Position numbers and translations under genes: made by a program
Notes under the pieces: model-generated
What the model saw: only the letters and a program-made list of their open reading frames with translations
Database searches by the model: none
What the model was told of the DNA's origin: nothing
Part shown: piece after piece, positions 1 to 8,560 of the stretch
Position numbering within the stretch: position 1 is the first letter of the stretch
Layout of the letters: each line of letters opens with the position of its first letter
Source: a virus
DNA: 26,654 nt
Strand: one strand, 5' to 3'
IMG/VR virus record: IMGVR_UViG_3300025168_000555
Location: 1-26,654 of that record

Positions 1-2601
1 CCGATCTGTGCGTTGGCAGCGATTTTATATGCTACCTCGGGTCGCCTGTTGTTATCTGGGACTACTGCTGCCTTGGCTGGCCGAGGCGCTGGCGATGAGA
101 CAACCGGCTCGGCGTGTGAGCTTATAGAATCAGACGCTAACGGAAACTTGAAATTACTTGTAAGCCCAGACGGAACCGACGCTACACTAAACGCAGTCAC
201 CTTCAATTTTGATGAGACTAGCAAACAGTATATCCGCAAAGTGCTGAACACTAATCCTACAGTCACTAATAGTACGATTACAACTGCTCAAACTAGAACT
301 TCTAATGAGGGTGGCAACTACTGGCTCGGTGAATCGTTTCAGTCAGTGCTCGCTCAAAAGGGAACTTCTACTATACCCACTATGGGTATTCTAGGAAAGG
401 GTAACGACAGTGGAACAATTATTGGAACAAAATTCCATGCTGCAATTCTTCCTTTAGAGAACCCCCTGTCCATAACTGAGGAACTAAGTGATCGCCGCTA
501 TGCAGCAAAGCGAGGCACCACTGGATGGTTTATCTCGCAAGATACGAACGCATCCCATACGTCGTATCAGCCTAGCGATATGCGGAAGTTGTTCCGCCTA
601 GAAGCATTAGCTCCTGGATCATGGGCACAACAAGAGATCAAAATTTCTATCTCTAACCTCAAGCTTGCGACCGGCGACTTCCAGTCTTATGGATCGTTTA
701 GTGTTCTAGTCCGTGATATTCGCGACTCAGACAAGCGGATGAATATTATAGAACGCTTTGACGAACTAAATCTTAACCCTGCATCTGCAAATTACGTTGC
801 AAAAGTAATTGGCGACAAGTTTGAAGAATATAACGCAACCGATAAAGGGATGCGAGAATACGGTGTTTACGATAATAACTCAAAATATATTAGAGTTGTT
901 GTGAGTGACGAAGTAGAATCAGGTGCTATGACGCCAGGGCTTGTTCCTGCCGGTGTCTATGGTCCAGTCACTTATCGCCCCTTCACAGTTATTAGTGGAT
1001 CGGGTGCTCCTACACTGCTTGGAGATTTCACTAGTGGATCATTCGGATTAAAGACTGCCAGTGAGGTAGAAACCCTTGCTGCCGGCGGCGGCTCGGCTCG
1101 CTACGGACACCTCGGCGGCGACGCTTTGACAGAGACAGAATACGCCGGAGTTGTAAACCTCAGTGCCCCAACCGCCACTAACCTCCTAGGATTTAGTGGC
1201 TCGGTCTTCTTCCCTTCAGTACCTCTTCGCGGAAGAAGCGATTGGGGTGCTCCTAAAAACCTTAGTACCACGTTCTGGGGTGCCTGGACAGGAAAAACCA
1301 ATACTAATATCAACTTTAATGAAGATATAGTAGATATGGTTCGTGCCCAACCTCGTGGACTACAGGACAATACTACAGTTACTACCTTGGATATAGCTGA
1401 GTCTGGATCATATGCAAATTATCAGGCATCACCTCTAAACACAGCCTGGATCTTTAGTCTTGATGATATTACCAGCGCCGCCGACGGTCAGACATATTAT
1501 TATGTCTCTGGCTCACGCCAAGCAGGAACCAGTCTTTCAGCGGCTAGCGGATCATTTACATTCTGTGTTGATAACGGACTGGATCGCTTTACGGCTCCGC
1601 TTTTCGGTGGAACAGATGGGCTTAATCTTCGCGAAAAGAATCCTTTACGAAACGCCTTGATGGATGGTAAGACAGAAAAGACAAGTTCTCCTCTGTATTC
1701 ACTCCGAGCAGCAGTCAACATGGCTTCTGATCCGGAACGCCTTCAATACAATATGGTCACCATCCCTGGAGTCACTCAGCCTTTGGTTACCGACTATCTA
1801 TTAGAAACTGTTGAAGATCGCGCCGACGCTTTGGCCATCGTAGATCTTCCTCTTGTTTACTTGCCTGCCTCAGATAGCAACGCAAGCGAGGAAACACGTA
1901 GAAACTTTACGGTTAAGCAAGCTGTAGATAATCTTCAGTCTCGTAGTATCAACAACAGCTACGGCGCTACCTATCTTCCATGGGTTATGATCCGTGATAC
2001 CAATACTAACCGCACTTTGTGGGTCCCCCCATCAGTGCCAGCATTGGGGTCCCTATCATTCACTGACAGAAATGCTGCCCCTTGGTTTGCCCCCGCAGGC
2101 TTTACTCGCGGTGGACTTAGTGAGGGTGCCGGCGGATTGCCAGTCTTGGATGTTACCCGTCGCCTAACTTCGGATAACAGAGACTCGTTGTACGAAAACA
2201 ATATTAACCCCATTGCTAAGTTTCCCGCAGAAGGAATTGTGATCTTTGGACAGAAGACGCTGCAACAAACTGCATCAGCACTGGACCGTATCAACGTCCG
2301 ACGTTTGATGATCTTCTTGAAGCGTGAAATTTCTTTCATCGCCTCACGCTTGTTGTTCGGTCCTAACGTTCCTGCTACCTGGGCAAACTTTACTTCTCAA
2401 GCACAGCCGCTACTTAAGAATGTTAAGGCTCAGTTCGGTGTAGACGATTTCAGAATAGTGTTGGATGAAAGCACCACTACTCCAGATCTAGTAGATCGTA
2501 ACATCATCTACGCTAAGTTATTCATTAAGCCTACACGGGCTGCGGAATACTTCGCTATTGACTTCATAGTCAGCCGAAGTGGAGCAAGCTTTGAGGACTA
2601 A
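1..2601 (+). CDS. Contractile tail sheath protein (T4 gp18-like), 5' partial
   Basis: Forms the outer contractile tail tube that drives injection. The reading frame is open from base 1, so the true start lies upstream; the TTG at position 13 is not a convincing start. At least 866 codons are visible, against about 659 aa for T4 gp18. The C-terminal 190 residues carry the recognisable sheath core: a WVPPS segment, APAGFTRGG (T4 has SPAGYNRG), LYENNINPIAKFP, then SALDRINVRRLMIFLKREI (T4 has PFDRINVRRLFNMLK), and near the end LVDRNIIYAKLFIKPTRAAE with the final SGASFED. The middle is Ser/Gly/Thr-rich and much longer than in T4, probably added surface domains. The tail tube gene follows 42 bp later. 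Identity as sheath is secure; the N-terminal limit is not known. Confidence 0.93.
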   Translation, partial: PICALAAILYATSGRLLLSGTTAALAGRGAGDETTGSACELIESDANGNLKLLVSPDGTDATLNAVTFNFDETSKQYIRKVLNTNPTVTNSTITTAQTRTSNEGGNYWLGESFQSVLAQKGTSTIPTMGILGKGNDSGTIIGTKFHAAILPLENPLSITEELSDRRYAAKRGTTGWFISQDTNASHTSYQPSDMRKLFRLEALAPGSWAQQEIKISISNLKLATGDFQSYGSFSVLVRDIRDSDKRMNIIERFDELNLNPASANYVAKVIGDKFEEYNATDKGMREYGVYDNNSKYIRVVVSDEVESGAMTPGLVPAGVYGPVTYRPFTVISGSGAPTLLGDFTSGSFGLKTASEVETLAAGGGSARYGHLGGDALTETEYAGVVNLSAPTATNLLGFSGSVFFPSVPLRGRSDWGAPKNLSTTFWGAWTGKTNTNINFNEDIVDMVRAQPRGLQDNTTVTTLDIAESGSYANYQASPLNTAWIFSLDDITSAADGQTYYYVSGSRQAGTSLSAASGSFTFCVDNGLDRFTAPLFGGTDGLNLREKNPLRNALMDGKTEKTSSPLYSLRAAVNMASDPERLQYNMVTIPGVTQPLVTDYLLETVEDRADALAIVDLPLVYLPASDSNASEETRRNFTVKQAVDNLQSRSINNSYGATYLPWVMIRDTNTNRTLWVPPSVPALGSLSFTDRNAAPWFAPAGFTRGGLSEGAGGLPVLDVTRRLTSDNRDSLYENNINPIAKFPAEGIVIFGQKTLQQTASALDRINVRRLMIFLKREISFIASRLLFGPNVPATWANFTSQAQPLLKNVKAQFGVDDFRIVLDESTTTPDLVDRNIIYAKLFIKPTRAAEYFAIDFIVSRSGASFED

Positions 2602-2605
2602 AAAA

Positions 2606-2619
2606 AGTTTTATAAAACT
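2606..2619. repeat. Perfect 14-bp palindrome with an adjacent -10-like TATAAT
   Basis: AGTTTTATAAAACT is a perfect inverted repeat just after the sheath stop codon. It is followed by TATAAT at 2621-2626 and then an ACGGAGAG ribosome-binding site before the tail tube ATG. There is no T-run, so it is not a standard terminator. No good -35 box lies 16-18 bp upstream of the TATAAT. It could be a regulator site or a -10-only phage late promoter; AT-rich chance is also possible. Confidence 0.3.
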
Positions 2620-2643
2620 ATATAATAACGGAGAGTTAAAACC

Positions 2644-3231
2644 ATGAGTAACGTTTTTTGGTCATCAACCCAACCTGATCCGAAAAGACAGTATCGGTTT
2701 GTGGTAATTTTTGCTGATTCAGTCGGCGCAAACGCCCCTAATCGTATTCCCAACTTTGTTGCCAAAACGGTAACCAAGCCTAAGATTTCAGTGAGTACTG
2801 TCCCTCATATGTTTTTGGATCACGAGTTCAAGTTTCCTGGTCGCGTGACATGGGATCCGATCTCAATAACGATGGTTGACCCCGGTGGCAAAGATGATAT
2901 AGCCGCTGCTCTAATGAGCCGTCTTGGACAATCTGGGTATAAATACCCAGATACAAGCGCCGAGGCACTTATTTCACTAAGTAAAGGTAAAGCTGCCGGT
3001 GCTGTGGGTACAGTTGCTATCGCTCAACTAGACGCCGAGGGTAGGGTTGCTGAACAATGGAGTTTGACGAACTGCTTCATTACAAGTCTAGACTTTGGCG
3101 GTTTGGATTATAGTTCCGATGAACTCTCAGAGATCACTATAGAGCTTACTTATGATTGGGCTACTTTGAATGATCCTGATAATGTCGCGAACCCAGCCGT
3201 TGACCTTCCAGACCCCAATAGGGATCTTTAG
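2644..3231 (+). CDS. Tail tube protein (T4 gp19-like)
   Basis: Builds the inner tube through which DNA passes; sits inside the sheath. It is 195 aa, compared with 163 aa for T4 gp19. Features supporting the call are the N-terminal QYRFVVIF strand, the stretch HEFKFPGRVTWDPISITMVD (residues about 60-79) typical of gp19-like proteins, and a late W-x-L-x-NCFITSLDFGGLDYSSDEL segment ending in a strand ITIELTYDWA. An ACGGAGAG ribosome-binding site precedes the ATG. Its position directly after the sheath gene is the usual one. A tail-terminator or tube-initiator paralogue with the same fold is less likely given this context. Confidence 0.85.
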   Translation: MSNVFWSSTQPDPKRQYRFVVIFADSVGANAPNRIPNFVAKTVTKPKISVSTVPHMFLDHEFKFPGRVTWDPISITMVDPGGKDDIAAALMSRLGQSGYKYPDTSAEALISLSKGKAAGAVGTVAIAQLDAEGRVAEQWSLTNCFITSLDFGGLDYSSDELSEITIELTYDWATLNDPDNVANPAVDLPDPNRDL

Positions 3232-3306
3232 GTAATACGGATATTCCATATACAAAAGTAAATTAGTTCAGTATACTGTTACAGTAAGAAACGAAAAGGT
3301 TACATT

Positions 3307-4182
3307 ATGAGTAGAAATCAACAACGTACAGGTCTTGCGGATGCTGAAATGCACACGCCCCAGGATACAGAGACCCCCGCCCCAGCGGCGGCGGGTCTGT
3401 CAGCGCCAGCTTTCCAATGGTCAGCCCCCACCGAGATGGTGTCTCTCCCGAGTGGAGGACGATTTTATCATCCACAGCACCCCCTACATAACGCTGACAC
3501 TGTAGAAATTCGTTATATGACGGCGAAAGAAGAAGATCTTCTGACTTCTCCTTCACTAATTAAGGCGGGTATTGCAGTAGATCGGATGCTGGAGAATTTA
3601 ATCGTAGACAAGACGGTCACATTAAACTCTCTTTTATTGGGGGATAAGAACGCCCTCATTGTTGCTTCGCGAGTAACAGGATACGGACCAGAGTATACTA
3701 CCAATGTTACGTGTCCTTCTTGTGGTGCGATTTCTCGTCATAGCTTTGACCTAGAAGAAGGCAGGGTTAGTGATTTTGAGGCAGCTTTAACTGAATATGG
3801 AGCTACTTTAAACGAGGAAAACAACCTAGAGGTTACACTTCCCTTCTCAGGGGTAACAGTAGCCTGTAGGTTTTTGACAGGACAAGACGAAGTAAACGAC
3901 TTTAAGCGTAACAAAAAGAAAAATAAGTCTAACAGAGGTAATACTAATCTGACAGACCTTTTTAATAACATCATTGTTTCCGTTAATGGTAGCACCACTC
4001 TGGAAGATATTTCTGGATTCGCTACAAACATGCCTGCTAGAGATTCCATCTACTTAAGAGGATTTTATGCGGCTGCAACCCCTAACTTAGATCTATCACA
4101 AAATTTTGAGTGCTCAGAATGTGGATATGAAGCGGACGTGGAGGTTCCGCTCACTGTTGACTTTCTATGGCCTAAGCGATGA
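3307..4182 (+). CDS. Baseplate hub/tail assembly protein, T4 gp26-like
   Basis: 291 aa. The central block reads VSLPSGGRFY-HP, IRYMTAKEEDLLTSPSLIK, a D-R-M-L-E-N segment, then LLLGDKNALIVASRVTGYGPEY. This is the recognisable signature of phage gp26-type baseplate hub proteins, which in T4 are needed for hub assembly. Two CxxC pairs, CPSC (about 136-139) and CSEC (about 270-273), suggest a zinc site. Residues 1-45 are Pro/Ala-rich and look disordered; a basic KRNKKKNK stretch follows in the second half. An AAAAGG ribosome-binding site lies upstream of the ATG. The last 92 bp overlap an open +1 frame containing the next gene, and the pair precedes the tape measure gene by one small gene, where tail assembly chaperones usually sit. 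Confidence 0.78.
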   Translation: MSRNQQRTGLADAEMHTPQDTETPAPAAAGLSAPAFQWSAPTEMVSLPSGGRFYHPQHPLHNADTVEIRYMTAKEEDLLTSPSLIKAGIAVDRMLENLIVDKTVTLNSLLLGDKNALIVASRVTGYGPEYTTNVTCPSCGAISRHSFDLEEGRVSDFEAALTEYGATLNEENNLEVTLPFSGVTVACRFLTGQDEVNDFKRNKKKNKSNRGNTNLTDLFNNIIVSVNGSTTLEDISGFATNMPARDSIYLRGFYAAATPNLDLSQNFECSECGYEADVEVPLTVDFLWPKR

Positions 4183-4381
4183 TTATAAAATAGGCATATA
4201 CGAAGAATTCTTTCAGATGAAGTACTGGGGTGGTTGGAGCTTTTTTGAGGCTTACAATCTGCCTGTTACTGTCCGTCGCTGGTTCATTCAGCGACTAGTG
4301 AAACAGAAGAAAGAAGAAGCCGAACAAATCAAAGAAGCAAACCGCCAAGCAAAATCGTCATCAGGATCGCGTCGCCGGTAA
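4127..4381 (+). CDS. Small gene overlapping gp26-like ORF; putative tail assembly chaperone partner
   Basis: About 84 aa from ATG 4127; the frame is open from 4091 to 4381. Start choice is uncertain: ATG 4127 has no clear ribosome-binding site, while TTG 4157 follows GGAGG (4140-4144) at 12 nt. The protein contains FFQMKYWGGWSFFEAYNLPV followed by RRWFIQRLVKQKKEE and a Lys/Arg/Ser-rich tail. The aromatic-rich helix then 'LPV..RRWFI.RL' is a pattern I associate with small proteins encoded just after gp26-like genes in T4-like phages. It is in the +1 (equivalently -2) frame relative to the upstream gene, so it may be expressed by reinitiation or as a frameshift extension. Function is inferred from position and size only. 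Confidence 0.6.
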   Translation: MKRTWRFRSLLTFYGLSDDYKIGIYEEFFQMKYWGGWSFFEAYNLPVTVRRWFIQRLVKQKKEEAEQIKEANRQAKSSSGSRRR

Positions 4382-4392
4382 CTAAAACTTGT

Positions 4393-4408
4393 TTACCAAC
4401 CTATTTAT
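4393..4408 (+). promoter_or_regulatory. Copy 1 of intergenic motif TTACC-ACCTATTTAT
   Basis: TTACCAACCTATTTAT lies 12 nt after a stop codon and 29 nt before the next ATG. A near copy, with a one-base length difference, sits at 14767-14783 in the same kind of position. This suggests a phage promoter or processing site. The CTATTTAT core is the reverse complement of a T4-late-like ATAAATAG, so orientation is ambiguous. Confidence 0.35.
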
Positions 4409-4437
4409 TGAGTAGTAAATCATCAGGAGGCTGATCC

Positions 4438-4782
4438 ATGGAAAAGCTTACAGAGAATCAACTAGAAGAGGTGGTCTTTGATTTGGGTGCGGCTCGCAAG
4501 GGACAACTCAACGAAAATATCCTTCATGTCTTCGCAGCGTGGATTCAGTATCTTTTATCTAAGATGTTCAAAGGACGAAAAGTTCCTGTAAAAGTTCGTG
4601 GAAATCGGATAGAAATTTCTGCCTTTACTGACGCTTTGGTTAATGAGAAAAGATATATGAACTATATTAAAAAATATGGTTTAGATGATCCCATGACCTA
4701 TAAGCAGAAGGGCAAGTTAGATCTTGCAATTCGCAATTTTGAAAGAGAAGCAAAGATCAACTGGCCAATTCGCGGGCACTAG
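4438..4782 (+). CDS. Conserved-looking small phage protein, function unknown
   Basis: 114 aa, basic, preceded by a full AGGAGG Shine-Dalgarno (4425-4430) 7 nt before the ATG, so probably strongly translated. It begins with an acidic helix (EKLTENQLEEVVFDLGAARK), then an amphipathic segment around IQYLLSKMFKGRKVPVKVRG, and ends with MNYIKKYGLDDPMTYKQKGK and a WPIRGH tail. No transmembrane helix or enzyme motif is visible. It lies between the gp26-like pair and the tape measure gene, which argues for a tail or assembly role. I do not recognise a named family. Confidence 0.75.
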   Translation: MEKLTENQLEEVVFDLGAARKGQLNENILHVFAAWIQYLLSKMFKGRKVPVKVRGNRIEISAFTDALVNEKRYMNYIKKYGLDDPMTYKQKGKLDLAIRNFEREAKINWPIRGH

Positions 4783-4792
4783 GTGACTGACA

Positions 4793-7114
4793 ATGGCTAA
4801 TGGTGACGGAAATAATAGTCTACCTACCCCTGAACAGGTGGCGGCTGCGGCAGAGGCTGCAAAAAAACAAGCCAATTCGGCGGAGCTAGTCAACAAAAAA
4901 CTTGCAGACCAAGCTAAATTATTAGCCGAGTTAAACACGCTAGAAGATCAAATCAGGGATACTCGCGAGAAAGGTCTTCCTGTATCTGATTCGGCGAGAG
5001 TCCGTCAAATGCAGCTTACTGAAGCTACTGAGGACCTGAGGGCTGCCCTGGAAAGACAAGAGGCTGCATCCGCCAAAGCTAAGGCAGCAGAAGAACTTCT
5101 AGCTAACGCTCGCCAAGCCGGAACAACCGTCCTGAACAACATGGTGGGTGCTCAAAATATGGCAGCCACATCCCTGACAGGATTTACGGGGGCTGTTTTT
5201 GATCTCGTTAATAATTTGGATGAGGCAACAACAGGACTTGGCAAAACCACAGGTTATGTTAACTCCTTTAATAACGATATTATTAAATCAGCGAACGCAA
5301 CCAAAGACTTCTCCGTCTCCGTCGCAGAGGCTGCGAGTGCTATCGGTGGCTTATCTACTAATATGACCCTCTTCAATACTTTGGGGGCAGGACAAAGAGA
5401 ACAAATAACTAACACTACTCTTGCTCTGGAAAGGTTAGGCGTCAGTAGCCAATCCACAGGTCAGGCGCTAGATACTCTTACCCGAGGTATGGGACTAAGT
5501 GTTGCCTCCGCCGCTGATGCTGCACGCAGTTTTGATCAACTAGCTCAGAGCGTTGGCTTGCCAGTTACAGAGGTGATTGACGGCTTTAATCAGATTTCCG
5601 GCGACCTGTCTAGGTTCGGCACAGATGGTAAGAAAGTTTTTGCAGATCTTACCAAACAGGCACGTTCAATGGGTATTTCTATTCAAGAGGCTTTTGACCT
5701 CGCTGAGGCATTTGATACCTTTGAGTCCGCTGCTCAACTGGCAGGTAAACTAAATGCCCAGATAGGGCTCCAATTAAACTCAGTGGAGTTAATGAATGCT
5801 TCTCACGAAGACAGAATTAAAATTCTACAACGAGAGTTTAAGATGCGGGGTGAGAATTTTGATGATATGTCGCGGCGACAAAAGCAAGCCATTGCCGAAG
5901 TGATGGGTGTGGATGTAGATATGGCTTCTCGTATTTTTGGCGACCCCGTAAAGTTAAGAAAATACCAAAGAGAACAAAAAACTTTGGAAGAAAGAGCTAA
6001 AGCTGTCACGACAATCCAGCAAGACTTAAATAACTTGTTCCAGGAGATGATGCTTATTTTAGGTCCAGTGATTAGTGGTTTGCGTACTCTCACCAAATAT
6101 ATAGCTAGTTCTACTATCCCAAAATATCTTCTTCTTGGCGTAGCTATTACTAAGCTCGTTGGAGGAATGCCTTTGTTGATCAAGGGTATTGCTGGGTTAG
6201 TATCCAATTCAAGTATGTTGACGGGCATTGGTGAAAAGATGGGTAGCTATTTCAGTAGTGCAGGAAAAGGAGCAAACCAGTTAGCGGCAGGTACTCAAAA
6301 AGCAGGTAAAGCATCGGCAGCTAGTTTAGGAAGCCTTGCCGGTATGGCGTTAGTAATTGCAGCAATCGGCGCTTCTATATTCCTTGCCGCTACCGGAGTT
6401 GGTAATTTGGTTGCATCTTTCAAGGGGCTGGGAGACGCTGCTCCTTATGCCGTTCTCGGGATCGTAGCCTTCGCCGGAGGCATGGCACTCTTAATACCTG
6501 CTCTTGTGGCAGTGGGAACTGTTGGGTGGCCCGGTGTGGCAGCAATTTTAGCTCTAGGCGCTGCAACAATGATGATGGGGAAAGCTGTGCAGTGGGCTAG
6601 TGGTGGAATTACGAAACTTGTAGAATCAATTGGTACTCTAATTACAGGTGTTATGGGATCAATATCAGGAATCTTCAACTCTGTCAATGGATTTATTACA
6701 ACTTTGGCAAATATGGGAGCACTTCAGATAGGCAAGGTAGCTCTAGCAATCGTTGCCTTGGGGAAAGCCTTAGGCGAATTGCTGTCCATGGACACGGCTG
6801 GAGCACCAGCACTTCACAAACTATTGCACTCAATTGCACAAGCAGGAGATGGTCTAGAGAAAATCCAAGCTAATGCTGAGTCCCTCAAGTCACTGGAGCG
6901 TGTAATAAAGGTATCAACAGAATTGGATGCTGCAAACGTTGCAGGACTTCAGGCAATGGCACAGGTTGCTTCCGCTCCGGCGCAAGGCGCAGGGGCTGCC
7001 GCACCGAGTAAAAAATACAACATTCCAATTACGTTTAAAATTAATAATTCGGATATGCAAAAGTATGTTGTGGATATAGTTGATGAAGAATTTAATGTAA
7101 CGAGGGTCCGCTAA
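4793..7114 (+). CDS. Tail tape measure protein
   Basis: 773 aa. It sets tail length and is extruded before DNA during injection. The first 110 residues are Ala/Glu/Lys/Gln-rich and predicted coiled coil. A long helical region with phage tape-measure-like composition follows (Ser/Asn/Thr/Gly-rich with FDQLAQSVGL, SMGISIQEAFDLAEAFDTFE). The C-terminal third has strongly hydrophobic segments, near residues 430-460, 515-540, 550-600 and 640-665, as is usual for tape measure proteins that insert into the inner membrane. It ends in a short basic/acidic tail (VVDIVDEEFNVTRVR). The gene is the longest in the early tail module, follows the gp26-like genes, and starts at ATG 4793 with AGGTGA upstream, 10 bp after the preceding stop. 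No lysozyme or peptidase motif was seen. Confidence 0.85.
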   Translation: MANGDGNNSLPTPEQVAAAAEAAKKQANSAELVNKKLADQAKLLAELNTLEDQIRDTREKGLPVSDSARVRQMQLTEATEDLRAALERQEAASAKAKAAEELLANARQAGTTVLNNMVGAQNMAATSLTGFTGAVFDLVNNLDEATTGLGKTTGYVNSFNNDIIKSANATKDFSVSVAEAASAIGGLSTNMTLFNTLGAGQREQITNTTLALERLGVSSQSTGQALDTLTRGMGLSVASAADAARSFDQLAQSVGLPVTEVIDGFNQISGDLSRFGTDGKKVFADLTKQARSMGISIQEAFDLAEAFDTFESAAQLAGKLNAQIGLQLNSVELMNASHEDRIKILQREFKMRGENFDDMSRRQKQAIAEVMGVDVDMASRIFGDPVKLRKYQREQKTLEERAKAVTTIQQDLNNLFQEMMLILGPVISGLRTLTKYIASSTIPKYLLLGVAITKLVGGMPLLIKGIAGLVSNSSMLTGIGEKMGSYFSSAGKGANQLAAGTQKAGKASAASLGSLAGMALVIAAIGASIFLAATGVGNLVASFKGLGDAAPYAVLGIVAFAGGMALLIPALVAVGTVGWPGVAAILALGAATMMMGKAVQWASGGITKLVESIGTLITGVMGSISGIFNSVNGFITTLANMGALQIGKVALAIVALGKALGELLSMDTAGAPALHKLLHSIAQAGDGLEKIQANAESLKSLERVIKVSTELDAANVAGLQAMAQVASAPAQGAGAAAPSKKYNIPITFKINNSDMQKYVVDIVDEEFNVTRVR

Positions 7115-7115
7115 A

Positions 7116-8201
7116 ATGGCTGATAGTAAAAATAAGTCTCGCTCATCGTTGCGCTCAAACGAATCCGCCAAAAAAGATAACGGCGACTTTGGCGTAGGGG
7201 AAGAAAACCTATACAATAAAGGTTTCGTTTTACGCATAGAGCATGTTCCCACTAAAAGAACGGTTGAGTTCTCTGCCTTTATCACTGACCAGACCGATGC
7301 TTTTACTAGCACTTGGACCGAGGAAACAGTTTTTGGTCGTATGGATCCGATTGCTACATTTGAATCTACTAGGCGTGTGAGCAGCATCGGTTTCACTGTG
7401 CCTTCTTATTCTCGGGTGCAGGCTGCTCATAACTTAGCTCGCATAAATACTCTTTTAAGCATGTTGTATCCCACCTACGCAGTTCAGGGTGGCGACAACG
7501 CAGTGGGCACTACATTAAATATGGGTCCGTTAGTACGGGTCAAATATGCAAATATTATTGACAATGCTGATGTTCCTGGTAAAGGTCTTTTGGGATATAT
7601 TACGACAGGTATAACTGTCACTCCTAACTTAGAGGCAGGAGTGTTTGCTACGACTGGTGGCACTCAAGGTACGGCTACCGGAATAGAGGGCAATGAAATT
7701 TTATACAGAGCTTATAATGTAAACTTTGAACTCTCTGTGTTGCATGAGCATTCTCTCGGGTTTGTAAAAGGATTAACCCATGACGGAAAGGAAGGGTGGG
7801 TGTTTCGCAGTCGCAAAGGTGCTTTCCCTTATCAAAACAAAAAGCACTTGCCCTACACTATTCATGGAATGGACTTTTCCGACAGTCAGGGCAGCACTGC
7901 GTCCACTTCGGTTGGTCCCGGCTCACCCTCCGCAGCGGCGGCATCCGGACCCATCCCATCAGGGAAGCAAGTACAAGTCCCTCCTCTTCTGGGACTTAAT
8001 GTGGGCAAACCTAATACCGAAGAACGTAGGAAAGCCATTGACAAACTAAATAAGTCAGGTGCAAATGTAGCAAAAATTCAAAAACTATTAGGATCTTCAA
8101 CAGGATTTAATCTTAATTCTGCTGCTGGAAGGAACTACGCTTTACAAAAGCTTTCACCGACTCAGTTTACAGCCATCCAGGGACAAGTAGGAAACATCTA
8201 A
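7116..8201 (+). CDS. Baseplate/tail-tube cap-like structural protein
   Basis: 361 aa, starting 1 bp after the tape measure stop. The N-terminal 25 residues are charged and disordered-looking. Residues about 45-120 contain FSAFITDQTDAFTSTWTEET, then FGRMDPIATFESTRR and a VPSYSRVQAAHNLARINTLL segment ending MLYPTY. I associate this pattern with baseplate proteins near the tube start in T4-like phages (gp48/gp54-type), but I cannot confirm it by alignment. Residues about 245-280 are a Ser/Pro/Ala/Gly-rich linker. The last 70 residues form a separate small helical domain (RRKAIDKLNKSGANVAKIQK). The position between tape measure and gp53-like genes supports a baseplate hub or tube-initiator role. 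Confidence 0.6.
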   Translation: MADSKNKSRSSLRSNESAKKDNGDFGVGEENLYNKGFVLRIEHVPTKRTVEFSAFITDQTDAFTSTWTEETVFGRMDPIATFESTRRVSSIGFTVPSYSRVQAAHNLARINTLLSMLYPTYAVQGGDNAVGTTLNMGPLVRVKYANIIDNADVPGKGLLGYITTGITVTPNLEAGVFATTGGTQGTATGIEGNEILYRAYNVNFELSVLHEHSLGFVKGLTHDGKEGWVFRSRKGAFPYQNKKHLPYTIHGMDFSDSQGSTASTSVGPGSPSAAAASGPIPSGKQVQVPPLLGLNVGKPNTEERRKAIDKLNKSGANVAKIQKLLGSSTGFNLNSAAGRNYALQKLSPTQFTAIQGQVGNI

Positions 8202-8213
8202 GGAACATAGCAT

Positions 8214-8558
8214 ATGGCATACTCTAGAATGACGGCACGAACTATTTTCACTAACGATCTTAAAGAATATCAAAAAGAATTCTTTGATAAGCGTGGAATT
8301 AAGCAAACCCCGCAGTATAAGACAGGGCGATTCCGCCCCTTGACAGCGGCTCAAGTACAGAGCCTAAATACTATATCCGTGACCTGGGAATCGCACCTAA
8401 GACTACCTGTATTGGCTGAGGAAATCTATGGTAGTCCAGAATATTGGTGGGTTATATGCCTTTTCAATCAGCTTCCTACTCCTGCTCACTTTAAGCCTGG
8501 TATGATTGTGTACGTGCCGCAACCTCTTGATGAAGTCTTAAGTTATTACGGGATCTAG
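8214..8558 (+). CDS. Baseplate wedge protein, T4 gp53-like (LysM-type)
   Basis: 114 aa. The C-terminal two thirds read W-x-S-H-L-R-L-P-V-LAEEIYGSPEYWWVICLFNQ, then FKPGMIVYVPQPLDEVLSYY. That order (rL..LA...YG...YWW.I...N, then pG..i.vP.p) is the LysM-like pattern of gp53-type wedge proteins in T4-like phages and of LysM baseplate proteins in simpler contractile phages. In T4, gp53 links adjacent wedges. An AAGGA ribosome-binding site lies 9 nt before the ATG. The neighbouring genes are all tail or baseplate candidates. Confidence 0.82.
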   Translation: MAYSRMTARTIFTNDLKEYQKEFFDKRGIKQTPQYKTGRFRPLTAAQVQSLNTISVTWESHLRLPVLAEEIYGSPEYWWVICLFNQLPTPAHFKPGMIVYVPQPLDEVLSYYGI

Positions 8559-8560
8559 AT

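Noticed and set aside
1971-2339. Minus-strand open frame opposite the sheath gene
   Set aside because: It overlaps a clear sheath C-terminus and lacks homology-like features; it is a shadow of the + gene.
13-2601. TTG at 13 as the start of the sheath gene
   Set aside because: The frame is open from base 1 with no ribosome-binding site, so the gene continues upstream.
3269-3278. CAGTATACTG palindrome with TATACT as a promoter
   Set aside because: The -35 at the right distance is poor and AT-rich intergenic DNA makes such matches common; not convincing on its own.
6914-7396. Minus-strand open frame of 160 codons across the tape measure/baseplate boundary
   Set aside because: It spans two well-supported + genes and has no ribosome-binding site or recognisable motif.
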